Virus record (IMG/VR): IMGVR_UViG_3300049629_001818
Span: 1 to 64,000 of that record
DNA: 64,000 nt
Source: a virus
Direction: 5' to 3' (one strand)
Positions within the stretch are counted from its first letter, which is position 1. Every line of letters starts with the position of its first letter. Below the pieces are notes generated by a model. It did not search any database. It saw nothing but the letters and a program-made list of their open reading frames with translations, and was not told where the DNA came from. This document shows positions 41,632 through 49,625 of this stretch, one piece after another. Both the position numbers and the translations under genes were made by a program.

Positions 41632-41889
41632 ATGAAAATTGTGAATTTTAATAAATTCAATGAATCAAATCAAGAAATGGACGATGAATCATTTCTTGAA
41701 ATGATCGAGAATAGACCAGAACTGGATGATGATAGTAAAAATATCATTAAATCTCAACTTGAGATGCTAAAAAATGAGAGTGATCCTTCGATAAAATTGG
41801 AACTCACACAAGATATACTTCTTCAAGTTGGTGATTCTCTTGATCCAGAGCTCTACAAATCAGTAGAGGATTGGTTGAAAAAAAAATAA
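41632..41889 (+). CDS. Small acidic helical protein with targeting-like N-terminus, 85 aa
   Basis: The N-terminus 'MKIVNFNKFNES' resembles the capsid-targeting peptide set seen in this window. The rest is acidic and helical. It is expressed from a phage-class box 5 nt upstream, unlike the host-type genes around it. No family is recognised. Confidence 0.6.
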   Translation: MKIVNFNKFNESNQEMDDESFLEMIENRPELDDDSKNIIKSQLEMLKNESDPSIKLELTQDILLQVGDSLDPELYKSVEDWLKKK

Positions 41890-41894
41890 AAAAT

Positions 41895-42545
41895 ATGTAT
41901 AATCTAGATTTAATGATTCAAAACATCAACAAAATTGATAGAATCCTCAAAGAATCTTTTGAGAAGGTTGAGATACACGAAAACGCTCACCGATCGAACT
42001 TCTATTTTGATGTAACTTGTCAAAAAACGGTTAGAACCGCTCAAGGTGGGTCAAAAACTTACCAAATCAAATCAAAAATACTAAAAGAAAGTATCAATCG
42101 AGGTAATATTGAATGGCTCTACGCCTCAAATCCAGATAATGAAAAAGCTGGCTGGATAGAAAGATCCTCAACGATTGATAGTTTTTCAGAAGATCTTTTA
42201 GATATAGTCTATAAAAATAAACTAGACGAATCGTATGTTCGTTCGCTGAAAGAGGTTTTTGCACCAATAAACGAGTCTTCGGTAGCGCAGAAAGATCTTA
42301 CACTACTCGATAAGGTTGGATCGATCGTAAATGAATCCATTGAAGTTGTTTCGATTGACTCACAAAGAGAGGTTGTATCATCTCCCTTGAACGAATCTTT
42401 AGTAAGAAAAACCACACTACACTTTAATACAGACGAACAAATACCTTTTTCTAAAGCTTTCGAGCTTGAAGATAAACTGAAAAGTCTCGAAGGAGTAGAA
42501 TATGTCGTATTCTCGGGTAAAAAAATATCGGTTCATTTAGACTAA
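41895..42545 (+). CDS. Protein of unknown function, 216 aa
   Basis: The ATG at 41895 is preferred over an upstream TTG that overlaps the previous gene. The N-terminal part 'FYFDVTCQKTVRTAQGGSKT' is a beta domain, the middle is Ser/Val-rich with repeated 'NES' motifs, and the C-terminus is a small alpha/beta unit. No family is recognised. Confidence 0.6.
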   Translation: MYNLDLMIQNINKIDRILKESFEKVEIHENAHRSNFYFDVTCQKTVRTAQGGSKTYQIKSKILKESINRGNIEWLYASNPDNEKAGWIERSSTIDSFSEDLLDIVYKNKLDESYVRSLKEVFAPINESSVAQKDLTLLDKVGSIVNESIEVVSIDSQREVVSSPLNESLVRKTTLHFNTDEQIPFSKAFELEDKLKSLEGVEYVVFSGKKISVHLD

Positions 42546-42550
42546 AAAAC

Positions 42551-42581
42551 TTGAACCTTTGTATTTTTATTCATATCTTTG
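42551..42581 (+). promoter_or_regulatory. Bacteroidota-type promoter for the VWA/metallopeptidase gene
   Basis: TTG (42551-42553), a 20-nt spacer and TATCTTTG (42574-42581) match the host consensus fully. The ATG follows 15 nt later. Confidence 0.75.
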
Positions 42582-42596
42582 TAAAAAAAATAGAAA

Positions 42597-43877
42597 ATGA
42601 TTAAAAACATACACGAGAAACTTCTCGAATCGGTTCAAAGTATGCTGATTGATAGCCGTGTCAATTTACCCTTTTACGGTAACTTCAATCTTTTTATTAA
42701 CTTTAAAGAAGATGAAAATATCGGAACCTGTGCGGTGAATATGACAGCAAAGGGTATGAACTTCTTTTATTCTAGTTCTTTTCTAAATCGTCTCACTCAA
42801 AGAGAGATCAACTTTATTACACTTCACGAAGATTTTCACCTGCTTCTAAACCATCCTCGTAGAACGATTACTGGCCAATACGATCCTAAACTATCCAATA
42901 TCGCACAGGACATGATCATCAACCATATTATCGTAGAGGATATTCTGCCAGATTTCATTGAGATCCCCAAAGACGAAGAGGGTAAGAATATGGCACTTTT
43001 TGTTCCGAAAGAATACGAAGGTAATCTTATTTTTGAAGAGCTCTACGAGTGGCTTCGTGATAAACAAGAAGAGCGTCAAAAAAATGGTGGTAAAGATCAG
43101 AATAGTGGTAGTTATGGACCTTTTGGTAAAGATCCTAAATCACCTGGTGGAACCATTGACACACACTCATTAGATAGTATCTTAGATAATCTAGAAAAAA
43201 ACTCTGGTCAGTATCTTGATGTTCACATCACTGATGAAATCTCAGAAGAGCAAAGAGAGTCAATGGTAAAAGACGCTATTGATAGGTTACATAGTCGTGG
43301 TCTTAGTAGTTTTAACGTAGAAAAAACACTCAATAAACTTCGTAAGAAAAGAAAAGATTACCTATCCTATATCAAAAGAGCTATTTCAAATTTGATCTTT
43401 GGAACTATCAAGAACAAAACTATCGTAAGACCTAACCGCAGAAGTATTCAAGGTGTCAAAGGTGTTCGTAAAATGAAAAACCGAATCAATGTCGGTTTAG
43501 ATACCAGTGGTTCAATGGGTGGTCAGGGAACTTTTGAGCGGGTTCTTTCATATGTTAATCGTAACGATATCGAAATGAACTTTATGGAATCTGATACCGA
43601 AGTTAAATGGGTTCAGAATATCAAAAATGCTAAAAAACTTCAGAGTATTCCTATCAAAGGTCTTGGTGGAACTTGCCTACAACCGATGATCGATCATATT
43701 GTAAAAAATCACAACGATTGTAACTCGGTTATTCTTACTGATGGTGAAACCGATCATTTAGATCTTTCAAGAGTAAAAGGTAAAGTTTTGATTATTTCTG
43801 TAAATAGGGAATGCCCAATAGCTCGAAGTAATGGTAAGCTCAAGCAAATCATTATCGAAGGCAAAGAAAATGACTAA
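42597..43877 (+). CDS. DUF2201-like metallopeptidase/VWA-domain protein
   Basis: This 426-residue protein combines an N-terminal zincin-like domain with the motif 'FITLHEDFHLLLNHP' (HExxHxxxxxH) and a C-terminal von Willebrand A-like domain with a MIDAS start 'VGLDTSGSMGG' and later 'SVILTDGETDHL'. This is the layout of DUF2201/VWA partners of MoxR-type ATPases. The MoxR gene lies at 47770, five kilobases downstream, and both use near-identical host-type promoters. Together they could act as a chaperone that inserts metal or remodels a target protein. Confidence 0.85.
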   Translation: MIKNIHEKLLESVQSMLIDSRVNLPFYGNFNLFINFKEDENIGTCAVNMTAKGMNFFYSSSFLNRLTQREINFITLHEDFHLLLNHPRRTITGQYDPKLSNIAQDMIINHIIVEDILPDFIEIPKDEEGKNMALFVPKEYEGNLIFEELYEWLRDKQEERQKNGGKDQNSGSYGPFGKDPKSPGGTIDTHSLDSILDNLEKNSGQYLDVHITDEISEEQRESMVKDAIDRLHSRGLSSFNVEKTLNKLRKKRKDYLSYIKRAISNLIFGTIKNKTIVRPNRRSIQGVKGVRKMKNRINVGLDTSGSMGGQGTFERVLSYVNRNDIEMNFMESDTEVKWVQNIKNAKKLQSIPIKGLGGTCLQPMIDHIVKNHNDCNSVILTDGETDHLDLSRVKGKVLIISVNRECPIARSNGKLKQIIIEGKEND

Positions 43878-43882
43878 GTTAA

Positions 43883-44620
43883 ATGATTAGAAAAATTGAA
43901 TGGATACGCGATACCTTCGGAACCAATATTCTAGCTGTTCGTATAGAAGAAGGTTCTCTTTCCCAGGTTATTGAACAAATGAAAGAATCACTCTCCCAAG
44001 AAGATTATAAAAAATATGTCGATAATCGTATAAAAAGTGAAGGACCGGGTTATCTAATAATCGTAGCTGATGATATCGAGGTTCGATCCTTTTCACCTAG
44101 AGATGTTGAAAAGTTAAAGAGAGTTACTGATTTTGAGGTCACAGATATTTTTATCGAAGGTCTAGGCCTTTCACAACACAGAGAAAACACTTCTTATTAT
44201 GCTATTTGTAACTCGAAAACACTTGGATCTATACGAACTTACCTTGGTTTGGATCAACGACCTCTTTTTGCTAATCTTGGTTTCTATCCTCGTGATGTTA
44301 GTAGTCAGCTTAAGTCTACAAAGCTCGAAAAAGTAGATAAATTCTTGAAACTTTTATCACAAAATTATTATAAAGAGGGAAATTTCGAGTTTATCAAGTC
44401 AGTGGAGAACTACCATCTTGATAGGTTCGATTATATTTATCCTATAAAAATAGAATCTACAACCGCTACATTTAGAGATGATAACTTCAACTACTTCACG
44501 ATTTCACTTATTGATGATAAGTTCAGAGTTGTTGCTCAGTGGGTCGATAATAAAAAACTTCCCTACCTAGCGCAAACATTAATAGAAAAAAAACTAAAAA
44601 ATATAAATACAAATGGCTAA
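43883..44620 (+). CDS. Degenerate 2H-phosphoesterase-like protein, 245 aa
   Basis: The central region 'YYAICNSKTLGSIRTYLGL' then 'LFANLGFYPRDVS' follows the pattern of RNA-repair-like 2H phosphoesterases, where the second motif should be FHITLGF and precede 'DVH'. Here the catalytic His and Thr are replaced (LFANLGF), so the fold may be kept as a binding domain. The gene begins 5 bp after the VWA gene and overlaps the next by 8 bp. The family link is tentative. Confidence 0.5.
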   Translation: MIRKIEWIRDTFGTNILAVRIEEGSLSQVIEQMKESLSQEDYKKYVDNRIKSEGPGYLIIVADDIEVRSFSPRDVEKLKRVTDFEVTDIFIEGLGLSQHRENTSYYAICNSKTLGSIRTYLGLDQRPLFANLGFYPRDVSSQLKSTKLEKVDKFLKLLSQNYYKEGNFEFIKSVENYHLDRFDYIYPIKIESTTATFRDDNFNYFTISLIDDKFRVVAQWVDNKKLPYLAQTLIEKKLKNINTNG

Positions 44621-44948
44621 ACTAGCAAAATACTATACACTTTACGATTGTGTGAACTACGATGATATTTACGATGCTCTCAACAAACTTCAAGATAGTG
44701 AAAAAATTGAGTATGAAATGCTCGAAAATAGCTCTTACGACGCCTTTAGAATTAAAGATATTTCCCTGACTGAAGTTGAGTTGAAATCTTTACTTACACT
44801 TTTTTCTAAAAACGATGTAGCCGAATACGAATACGCTTCGGAAGATCTAGCATCTTACGACGAATACAACGAAGATAATGATGATGAACTTGATAGCTGG
44901 GATTCCGGTGACGAGTGGAGTGAATCAGACTACGACGACGAAGTTTAA
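44613..44948 (+). CDS. Very acidic small protein, 111 aa
   Basis: The last 35 residues are almost all Asp, Glu, Ser and Tyr (DEYNEDNDDELDSWDSGDEW), a possible DNA mimic or charge tail. The first 75 residues form a compact alpha/beta unit. It overlaps the preceding gene by 8 bp. No family is recognised. Confidence 0.6.
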   Translation: MAKLAKYYTLYDCVNYDDIYDALNKLQDSEKIEYEMLENSSYDAFRIKDISLTEVELKSLLTLFSKNDVAEYEYASEDLASYDEYNEDNDDELDSWDSGDEWSESDYDDEV

Positions 44949-44959
44949 ATAAAAAAATT

Positions 44960-45265
44960 ATGATATCAATAACACTTACCGAAGAGGAAATTTTAGGAAA
45001 ATCTTCAGAAGATATTAATCTTCTAGTCAATCAAAAAATGAACTTAGCTAGAGATAGTTACCAAAAGGTGATTTCAACAATTCCCGATCAAAAATCTATT
45101 GATAAAATACTTGCTAAGCTTAGAAGGCCCTGTCACAAAGATCTTATTTCAAGAACTCTTAAAATTTCAGATACTCAAACTACACATCTAGTGAAGTTTC
45201 TTTTGGATAATAATCTTGTTGAACGATACGAAGGCGCTGAGGATTTTTATGTTACAAAAAAATAA
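44960..45265 (+). CDS. Winged-helix-like protein, 101 aa
   Basis: The C-terminal half looks like a winged helix: 'LRRPCHKDLISRTLKISDTQ' supplies two helices, and 'LDNNLVERYEGAEDFYVTKK' ends in the wing. It may be a regulator placed directly before the glutamine synthetase gene (8 bp apart), which is inference from the pattern and position. Confidence 0.5.
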   Translation: MISITLTEEEILGKSSEDINLLVNQKMNLARDSYQKVISTIPDQKSIDKILAKLRRPCHKDLISRTLKISDTQTTHLVKFLLDNNLVERYEGAEDFYVTKK

Positions 45266-45273
45266 CTAAATAT

Positions 45274-46320
45274 ATGATAAAACTTGAATATGTATGGCTA
45301 GATGGATATCGACCAGAGCCAAACCTTCGAAGTAAGGTAAAAATTTTAGAGATTGATGAAGAAAACTTCTCTATTGAAGATTGTCCAGAATGGTCTTTCG
45401 ACGGTTCATCTACTCAACAAGCAGAGGGTCATTACTCTGATAGGATCTTAAAACCAGTATCACTCTACCCGAACACGGTAGATTACGGATACTATACCTC
45501 TTATTTAGTTCTTTGTGAAGTTTATAATCCAGATGGAACACCACATGAGAGTAATACTCGACACTTAACTCCCGAGAAGGATGATACTTGGTATGGTTTC
45601 GAACAAGAATATACTATTATGCTCGATGGAAGACCTCTTGGTTTTCCACAGAATGGATATCCTCAACCACAAGGTAAGTATTACTGCGGTGTTGGTAGTG
45701 ATCAAGTTCACGGGAGAAAATTTGTATCTGAACATTTAGAGCATTGTTTGGATGCCGGTCTTAAAATCACAGGAACCAACGCTGAAGTTCTCCTAGGTCA
45801 GTGGGAGTTTCAGATTTTCAATACTTCGTCCAGACGCGCTAGTGATGATCTTTGGGTAGCTCGTCATTTTCTACAAAGACTTTCAGAAAAGTGGGGATTT
45901 TCAATTGAGTTTCACCCGAAACCAGTTGTTGGTGATTGGAATGGCAGTGGTCTTCACTGCAACTTCTCTAATACCATGATGCGTGAAGTTGGTGGTAAGG
46001 ATTATTTTGATATACTATTTAACACCTTTGAGACACGACACAAAGAGCATATCTCAAACTACGGCTCTTCTAATGAACTTCGTCTTACCGGTAAACACGA
46101 AACCCAGTCTATTGATACGTTTAGTTGGGGTGTCTCTGATAGAGGCGCATCACTTCGTGTTCCACTACAAACAGCCAAAGACTGGCGTGGGTATGTTGAA
46201 GATAGAAGACCAGCTTCGAACGCTGATCCCTATCGTATTGTAAGAGTAATATCTGAAGCTCTTGAAATAGCAGAAAAGAGTTTCATCGGTCAAGCTGGAG
46301 CTACAATGAATATCGCCTAA
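45274..46320 (+). CDS. glnII: Glutamine synthetase, type II (eukaryote-like GSII)
   Basis: This 348-residue enzyme would join ammonia to glutamate using ATP. The GSII signatures are plain: 'EWSFDGSSTQQAEG', 'GFEQEYTIMLDGRPLGFP', 'YYCGVGSDQVHGRKFVSEHL', 'ITGTNAEVLLGQWEFQIF', 'GSGLHCNFSNTMMREVGG' and 'WGVSDRGASLRVP'. Length and motif order match the short GSII class, not the 450-residue bacterial type I, and the type I adenylylation region is absent. Catalytic residues appear intact. It lies in an operon-like row with the winged-helix gene and is unusual for a phage. Confidence 0.93.
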   Translation: MIKLEYVWLDGYRPEPNLRSKVKILEIDEENFSIEDCPEWSFDGSSTQQAEGHYSDRILKPVSLYPNTVDYGYYTSYLVLCEVYNPDGTPHESNTRHLTPEKDDTWYGFEQEYTIMLDGRPLGFPQNGYPQPQGKYYCGVGSDQVHGRKFVSEHLEHCLDAGLKITGTNAEVLLGQWEFQIFNTSSRRASDDLWVARHFLQRLSEKWGFSIEFHPKPVVGDWNGSGLHCNFSNTMMREVGGKDYFDILFNTFETRHKEHISNYGSSNELRLTGKHETQSIDTFSWGVSDRGASLRVPLQTAKDWRGYVEDRRPASNADPYRIVRVISEALEIAEKSFIGQAGATMNIA

Positions 46321-46337
46321 CCTTGTAAAAAATATTT

Positions 46338-46751
46338 ATGTTTTCAACACAATCAGATTACTACACAACTCTCTCTACTACCTTTTCATCAGATACTCTG
46401 CCAATAACATCATCAGAGATTGAACATCTATTGACTGACAAAAAACTCTGGAACTTTGATGAATCAGAAGCTAGGCATCTAGATGAATATTTTGAGAACT
46501 TATTTGGAAAAGGAGAGGTCGATCGGTTACAATTTGAGAATACACTTCGAAACACAAGAAGCACCGGTGTAGTAAGGTATCCTTACTGGCATACAAACGA
46601 GACTAAAATTTCAGTTAAAAAAGTTTCAGACCAAAGTTATCTAGTTGAGATTCAAGGAACTAATTTTGGTAATCGTTTTTTTAGAGCGTATCTTTGCTCT
46701 AATCTAAAGAGTGTAAAATCATTAAAATACAAAGAGTTACAATATGCCTAA
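46338..46751 (+). CDS. Protein of unknown function, 137 aa
   Basis: It begins 17 bp after the glutamine synthetase gene and overlaps the next by 8 bp, so it is part of the same transcript. The protein is globular with a C-terminal beta unit (SYLVEIQGTNFGNRFFRAYL). No family is recognised. Confidence 0.55.
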   Translation: MFSTQSDYYTTLSTTFSSDTLPITSSEIEHLLTDKKLWNFDESEARHLDEYFENLFGKGEVDRLQFENTLRNTRSTGVVRYPYWHTNETKISVKKVSDQSYLVEIQGTNFGNRFFRAYLCSNLKSVKSLKYKELQYA

Positions 46752-47334
46752 AAAGTTACAAATATCCGTAGAAACTAAAGATCCACTATTTTTTTCGAGG
46801 GTTTCACAAATACATAAACTCAATCTTGAGATCAAAGAAAGAGAGAACATCGTATCTACTCTGACCGACCAAGTCAAAGAAGTAGCTAAAGTCGAGTGGT
46901 GCCGGATGTATGAAAATTCTCGTATGAATCCAGGTTCTCTGAAAGTTTATTCACAAAGAGAAAGTGAAGTTTCAAGTGTTCTTTTCGTTCCGAGTGATAG
47001 GTATATCTCTCTAAATGAGACCACTAAATCTTTGGTCGAATCTGAACTTGGTAGAGATGCTATTCAAGAAACACACGAATGGTCTATATCCTCTGAAATG
47101 GTAGAGAAGTATCTACCTATACTACAAGAGATGATCGGAATGTCAGATGAAATATCACCAGAAGACAAATCCAAAATACTTACAGAAACTATCAAATATT
47201 CCATAAAACCCGGAACTATTGATAATCTATCCAATCTAGGTCAGGTTGAAAAGGTTTTTGAGCGTGTCAAGCCTGTTGTCTCCCTAAAAAACATACAAGT
47301 CGAAAAAAACTTTTCAGATTCTTTGGATATTTAG
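46744..47334 (+). CDS. Protein of unknown function, 196 aa
   Basis: The protein is largely helical, with a charged coiled-coil-like start ('INLEIKERENIVSTLTDQV'-type heptads near residues 20-45). No family is recognised. A host-type promoter for the next gene lies in its last codons. Confidence 0.55.
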   Translation: MPKKLQISVETKDPLFFSRVSQIHKLNLEIKERENIVSTLTDQVKEVAKVEWCRMYENSRMNPGSLKVYSQRESEVSSVLFVPSDRYISLNETTKSLVESELGRDAIQETHEWSISSEMVEKYLPILQEMIGMSDEISPEDKSKILTETIKYSIKPGTIDNLSNLGQVEKVFERVKPVVSLKNIQVEKNFSDSLDI

Positions 47335-47353
47335 AAAATCTTGGATATATTTG
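47323..47353 (+). promoter_or_regulatory. Bacteroidota-type promoter
   Basis: TTG (47323-47325), 20 nt, TATATTTG (47346-47353). It lies across the end of the preceding gene and fixes the next start at 47374 rather than at an upstream TTG. Confidence 0.65.
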
Positions 47354-47373
47354 CTGGACTAAAAACAAAAAAG

Positions 47374-47703
47374 ATGTTTAGACAAAAAATTCAAGATCTC
47401 CAATCAGAAATGATCAACCTTATCGCACAGAAGGTAAGTTTTTTAATCGAAGACAAAGATTCCAGGCTTAATCTTCCAACCTCTTTTCGTTTAGATAGAT
47501 TAGTAAATGGATACGACGATGCCTATGATACTGAATCGTTAAGTATTTGTAGTTTAGGATACCACAATAATAAAGTTTGTCTTATCTCTCAAGAAGAGGA
47601 TTATATCAATCTTGGTAGTTGTGATGTCTATAATCTAGCCTGGGTATTAGACCAGTTGATTTCTGGATCGGTAAAGTTAGAATCCAATCAATATCCTTTC
47701 TAA
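47374..47703 (+). CDS. Protein of unknown function, 109 aa
   Basis: The frame is open from a TTG at 47341, but the ATG at 47374 is preferred because the promoter's -7 box lies inside the longer reading. The protein begins MFRQKIQDLQSEMINL and continues with a beta-rich half. No family is recognised. Confidence 0.55.
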   Translation: MFRQKIQDLQSEMINLIAQKVSFLIEDKDSRLNLPTSFRLDRLVNGYDDAYDTESLSICSLGYHNNKVCLISQEEDYINLGSCDVYNLAWVLDQLISGSVKLESNQYPF

Positions 47704-47722
47704 AAATATTTTCATTAAATAT

Positions 47723-47753
47723 TTGTTTTCTACCAAAAATCTTCTTATCTTTG
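47723..47753 (+). promoter_or_regulatory. Bacteroidota-type promoter for the MoxR-like gene
   Basis: TTG (47723-47725), 20 nt, TATCTTTG (47746-47753), followed by GTAAAAAAAA exactly as at the VWA promoter. The ATG is 16 nt on. Confidence 0.75.
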
Positions 47754-47769
47754 TAAAAAAAAACGAACT

Positions 47770-48957
47770 ATGGCTAAAATGTCTCCAAAAAATCCAAATC
47801 CACTTCCAGTGACCACAGCTCTTCCCGAAGAGATCTCCCAAAGAATGCGGGAACTCACCCGTAGAGAGCGTTTATATTTTATGTGTATGTGGCCTAAGAG
47901 TGGTGTTCTTTATATTACCTCAAAACCTGGTATCGCTAAATCAGCTATCGCCAGGTCTATCGCAGACAAGATGAATTTCCAGTATATGGATTTACGTCTA
48001 TCGATGTCTGATGAAACCGACTTTAAGTTTCCCTACCTTAAAGAAGTAGATATCGATGGTGTCTCTAGGAAGTGTCACGGATATTCTACACCAGAGTGGG
48101 CTCTGAAAGCTAACTCTCAACCCACCATTATTCACTTCGAAGAGTTGAACAGAGCTCCGCAATTTGTAAGAAACGCAGCTCTTCAGATCTTACTTGAGCG
48201 TGAGATTGGTGACTTCAAGTTTAATAGTAACGTTTTAATGATGGCCTCTGGTAACCTTGGTGACGAAGATGGAACAGACGTAGAAGAGTTCGACAATGCG
48301 TTGAACAACCGTCTTATTCATATGTCTCACTCACTCTCTGCGAACGATTGGCAAACAGACTTTGCGTCAAAGTGGGTTCACCCCTTGATTATCTCTTATC
48401 TTAAAGCTTACCCTGATAAGCTGTATCAGAATCCAACCGAAAATACAAAAGCATACGCTACACCTCGTTCTTGGACTTTCTTGAGTGATTTTATTGTTCA
48501 GAACTTCGGTAAAGAATCTTCAGTGAATATGTTCATTGATTATCTACGAGAAGTTTCCCACTCGTATGTTGGAAATGGAGCTCAACGTTTTCTACAATAT
48601 TGTGAAGAAATGATGAGTGTGAGTATTCGTGACGTTCTCAATAGGTATGATGAGGTTTCAGAAATACTAGATAAATACAACCGTGATAAGAACTCTGAAC
48701 TTGTTCAATCCTTAAAAGAACCAGAATTTGCTGTTGGTAATCTATCCGATAAGCAACTAACAAACCTCACAAAGTTTCTAAAGCGTCTTGGTGATGATGA
48801 ACTCACAGCTTATCTACTATGGATTTTAGACGACCCAACGGATCAAATCTCAAACCCAAAGGTGAAAAAATTCCTTAGCGCCTTCAAAGATGTCCTACTG
48901 AACATTCAACGGATCAACAAACCACCAACTACTACCGAGAGTAAGGTAAAAATGTAA
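47770..48957 (+). CDS. MoxR-type AAA+ ATPase
   Basis: This 395-residue protein has the MoxR layout: an atypical Walker A 'ITSKPGIAKSAIARSIA', Walker B 'TIIHFEELNRAPQFVRNAAL', sensor 1 'VLMMASGNLGDEDGTDV' and 'FDNALNNRLIHM' with the arginine finger, then a lid and a C-terminal helical extension (about residues 280-395). MoxR ATPases work with VWA proteins to activate or assemble target complexes. The VWA/metallopeptidase gene at 42597 is the likely partner and has a matching promoter. The target is not known. A terminator follows. Confidence 0.88.
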   Translation: MAKMSPKNPNPLPVTTALPEEISQRMRELTRRERLYFMCMWPKSGVLYITSKPGIAKSAIARSIADKMNFQYMDLRLSMSDETDFKFPYLKEVDIDGVSRKCHGYSTPEWALKANSQPTIIHFEELNRAPQFVRNAALQILLEREIGDFKFNSNVLMMASGNLGDEDGTDVEEFDNALNNRLIHMSHSLSANDWQTDFASKWVHPLIISYLKAYPDKLYQNPTENTKAYATPRSWTFLSDFIVQNFGKESSVNMFIDYLREVSHSYVGNGAQRFLQYCEEMMSVSIRDVLNRYDEVSEILDKYNRDKNSELVQSLKEPEFAVGNLSDKQLTNLTKFLKRLGDDELTAYLLWILDDPTDQISNPKVKKFLSAFKDVLLNIQRINKPPTTTESKVKM

Positions 48958-48960
48958 GAA

Positions 48961-48990
48961 AAAAACCTGGATTCTGTCCAGGTTTTTTTT
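48961..48990 (+). terminator. Intrinsic terminator after the MoxR-like gene
   Basis: AAACCTGGA (48963-48971) pairs with TCCAGGTTT (48977-48985) around TTCTG and is followed by a run of T residues. Confidence 0.9.
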
Positions 48991-49034
48991 CTTTTTTGTT
49001 CGCAACCTTTTAAGATAAAATCATAAAATAACAA

Positions 49035-49625
49035 ATGTCAAATTTCCAAAAGAAAATAGAGTGTAATATAATCGGTCTATCACAGACCCAATCGATGGGT
49101 GATAACTATATCGTTGTTCTTGAAGAAGAGAGTGGTGATAGAAAACTACCGGTGATTGTTCGTGATAGAGAAGCTCAGTTTATCGCACTTCAACTTGAAA
49201 AAATAGAAACTCAAAAAGTTTTTGTTTGGGATCTTTTTGAATCGCTCTCAACTAATCACAACTTTACGATGGATGCGGTTTATTTACACTCTGTTTTCGA
49301 GGGAATTTTTTATACTAAAGTTATTACAAACTCACAAGAAGGAGAAATTGAGATCAATGTAGGTGTAGGAGATGCTCTTTGTCTAGCAGCAAAACTAGAA
49401 CTTCCTATTTATGTTTCATCTGAAGTAATGGAAATCTACGGGTTGATCCCTGATCTAGATGAAGAGGCATCCGAACCTCAACAGCCAAAAAAACAAGGCT
49501 CTTCTCCTAAAGTAACTTTAGAAAATCTTCAGAAAATGCTCGATAAAGCACTCGAAGAAGAAGACTACGAGATCGCATCTCAGATCCGAGATAAAATAAA
49601 AGCAATGAAAGGAGAACTAGATTAA
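49035..49625 (+). CDS. Bifunctional-nuclease (BFN/DUF151) domain with C-terminal UVR motif
   Basis: This 196-residue protein has a BFN domain at residues 1-140 ('VVLEEESGDRKLPVIVRDRE', 'LHSVFEGIFYTKVI', 'INVGVGDALCLAAKLELPIY') and a UvrB/UvrC-type helical hairpin at about 158-192 ('LENLQKMLDKALEEEDYEIA'). The BFN-UVR combination is typical of chromosomal genes in Bacteroidota. Its role there is not well settled; the UVR motif mediates protein contacts. It overlaps the second Dam-like gene by 1 bp. Confidence 0.85.
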   Translation: MSNFQKKIECNIIGLSQTQSMGDNYIVVLEEESGDRKLPVIVRDREAQFIALQLEKIETQKVFVWDLFESLSTNHNFTMDAVYLHSVFEGIFYTKVITNSQEGEIEINVGVGDALCLAAKLELPIYVSSEVMEIYGLIPDLDEEASEPQQPKKQGSSPKVTLENLQKMLDKALEEEDYEIASQIRDKIKAMKGELD

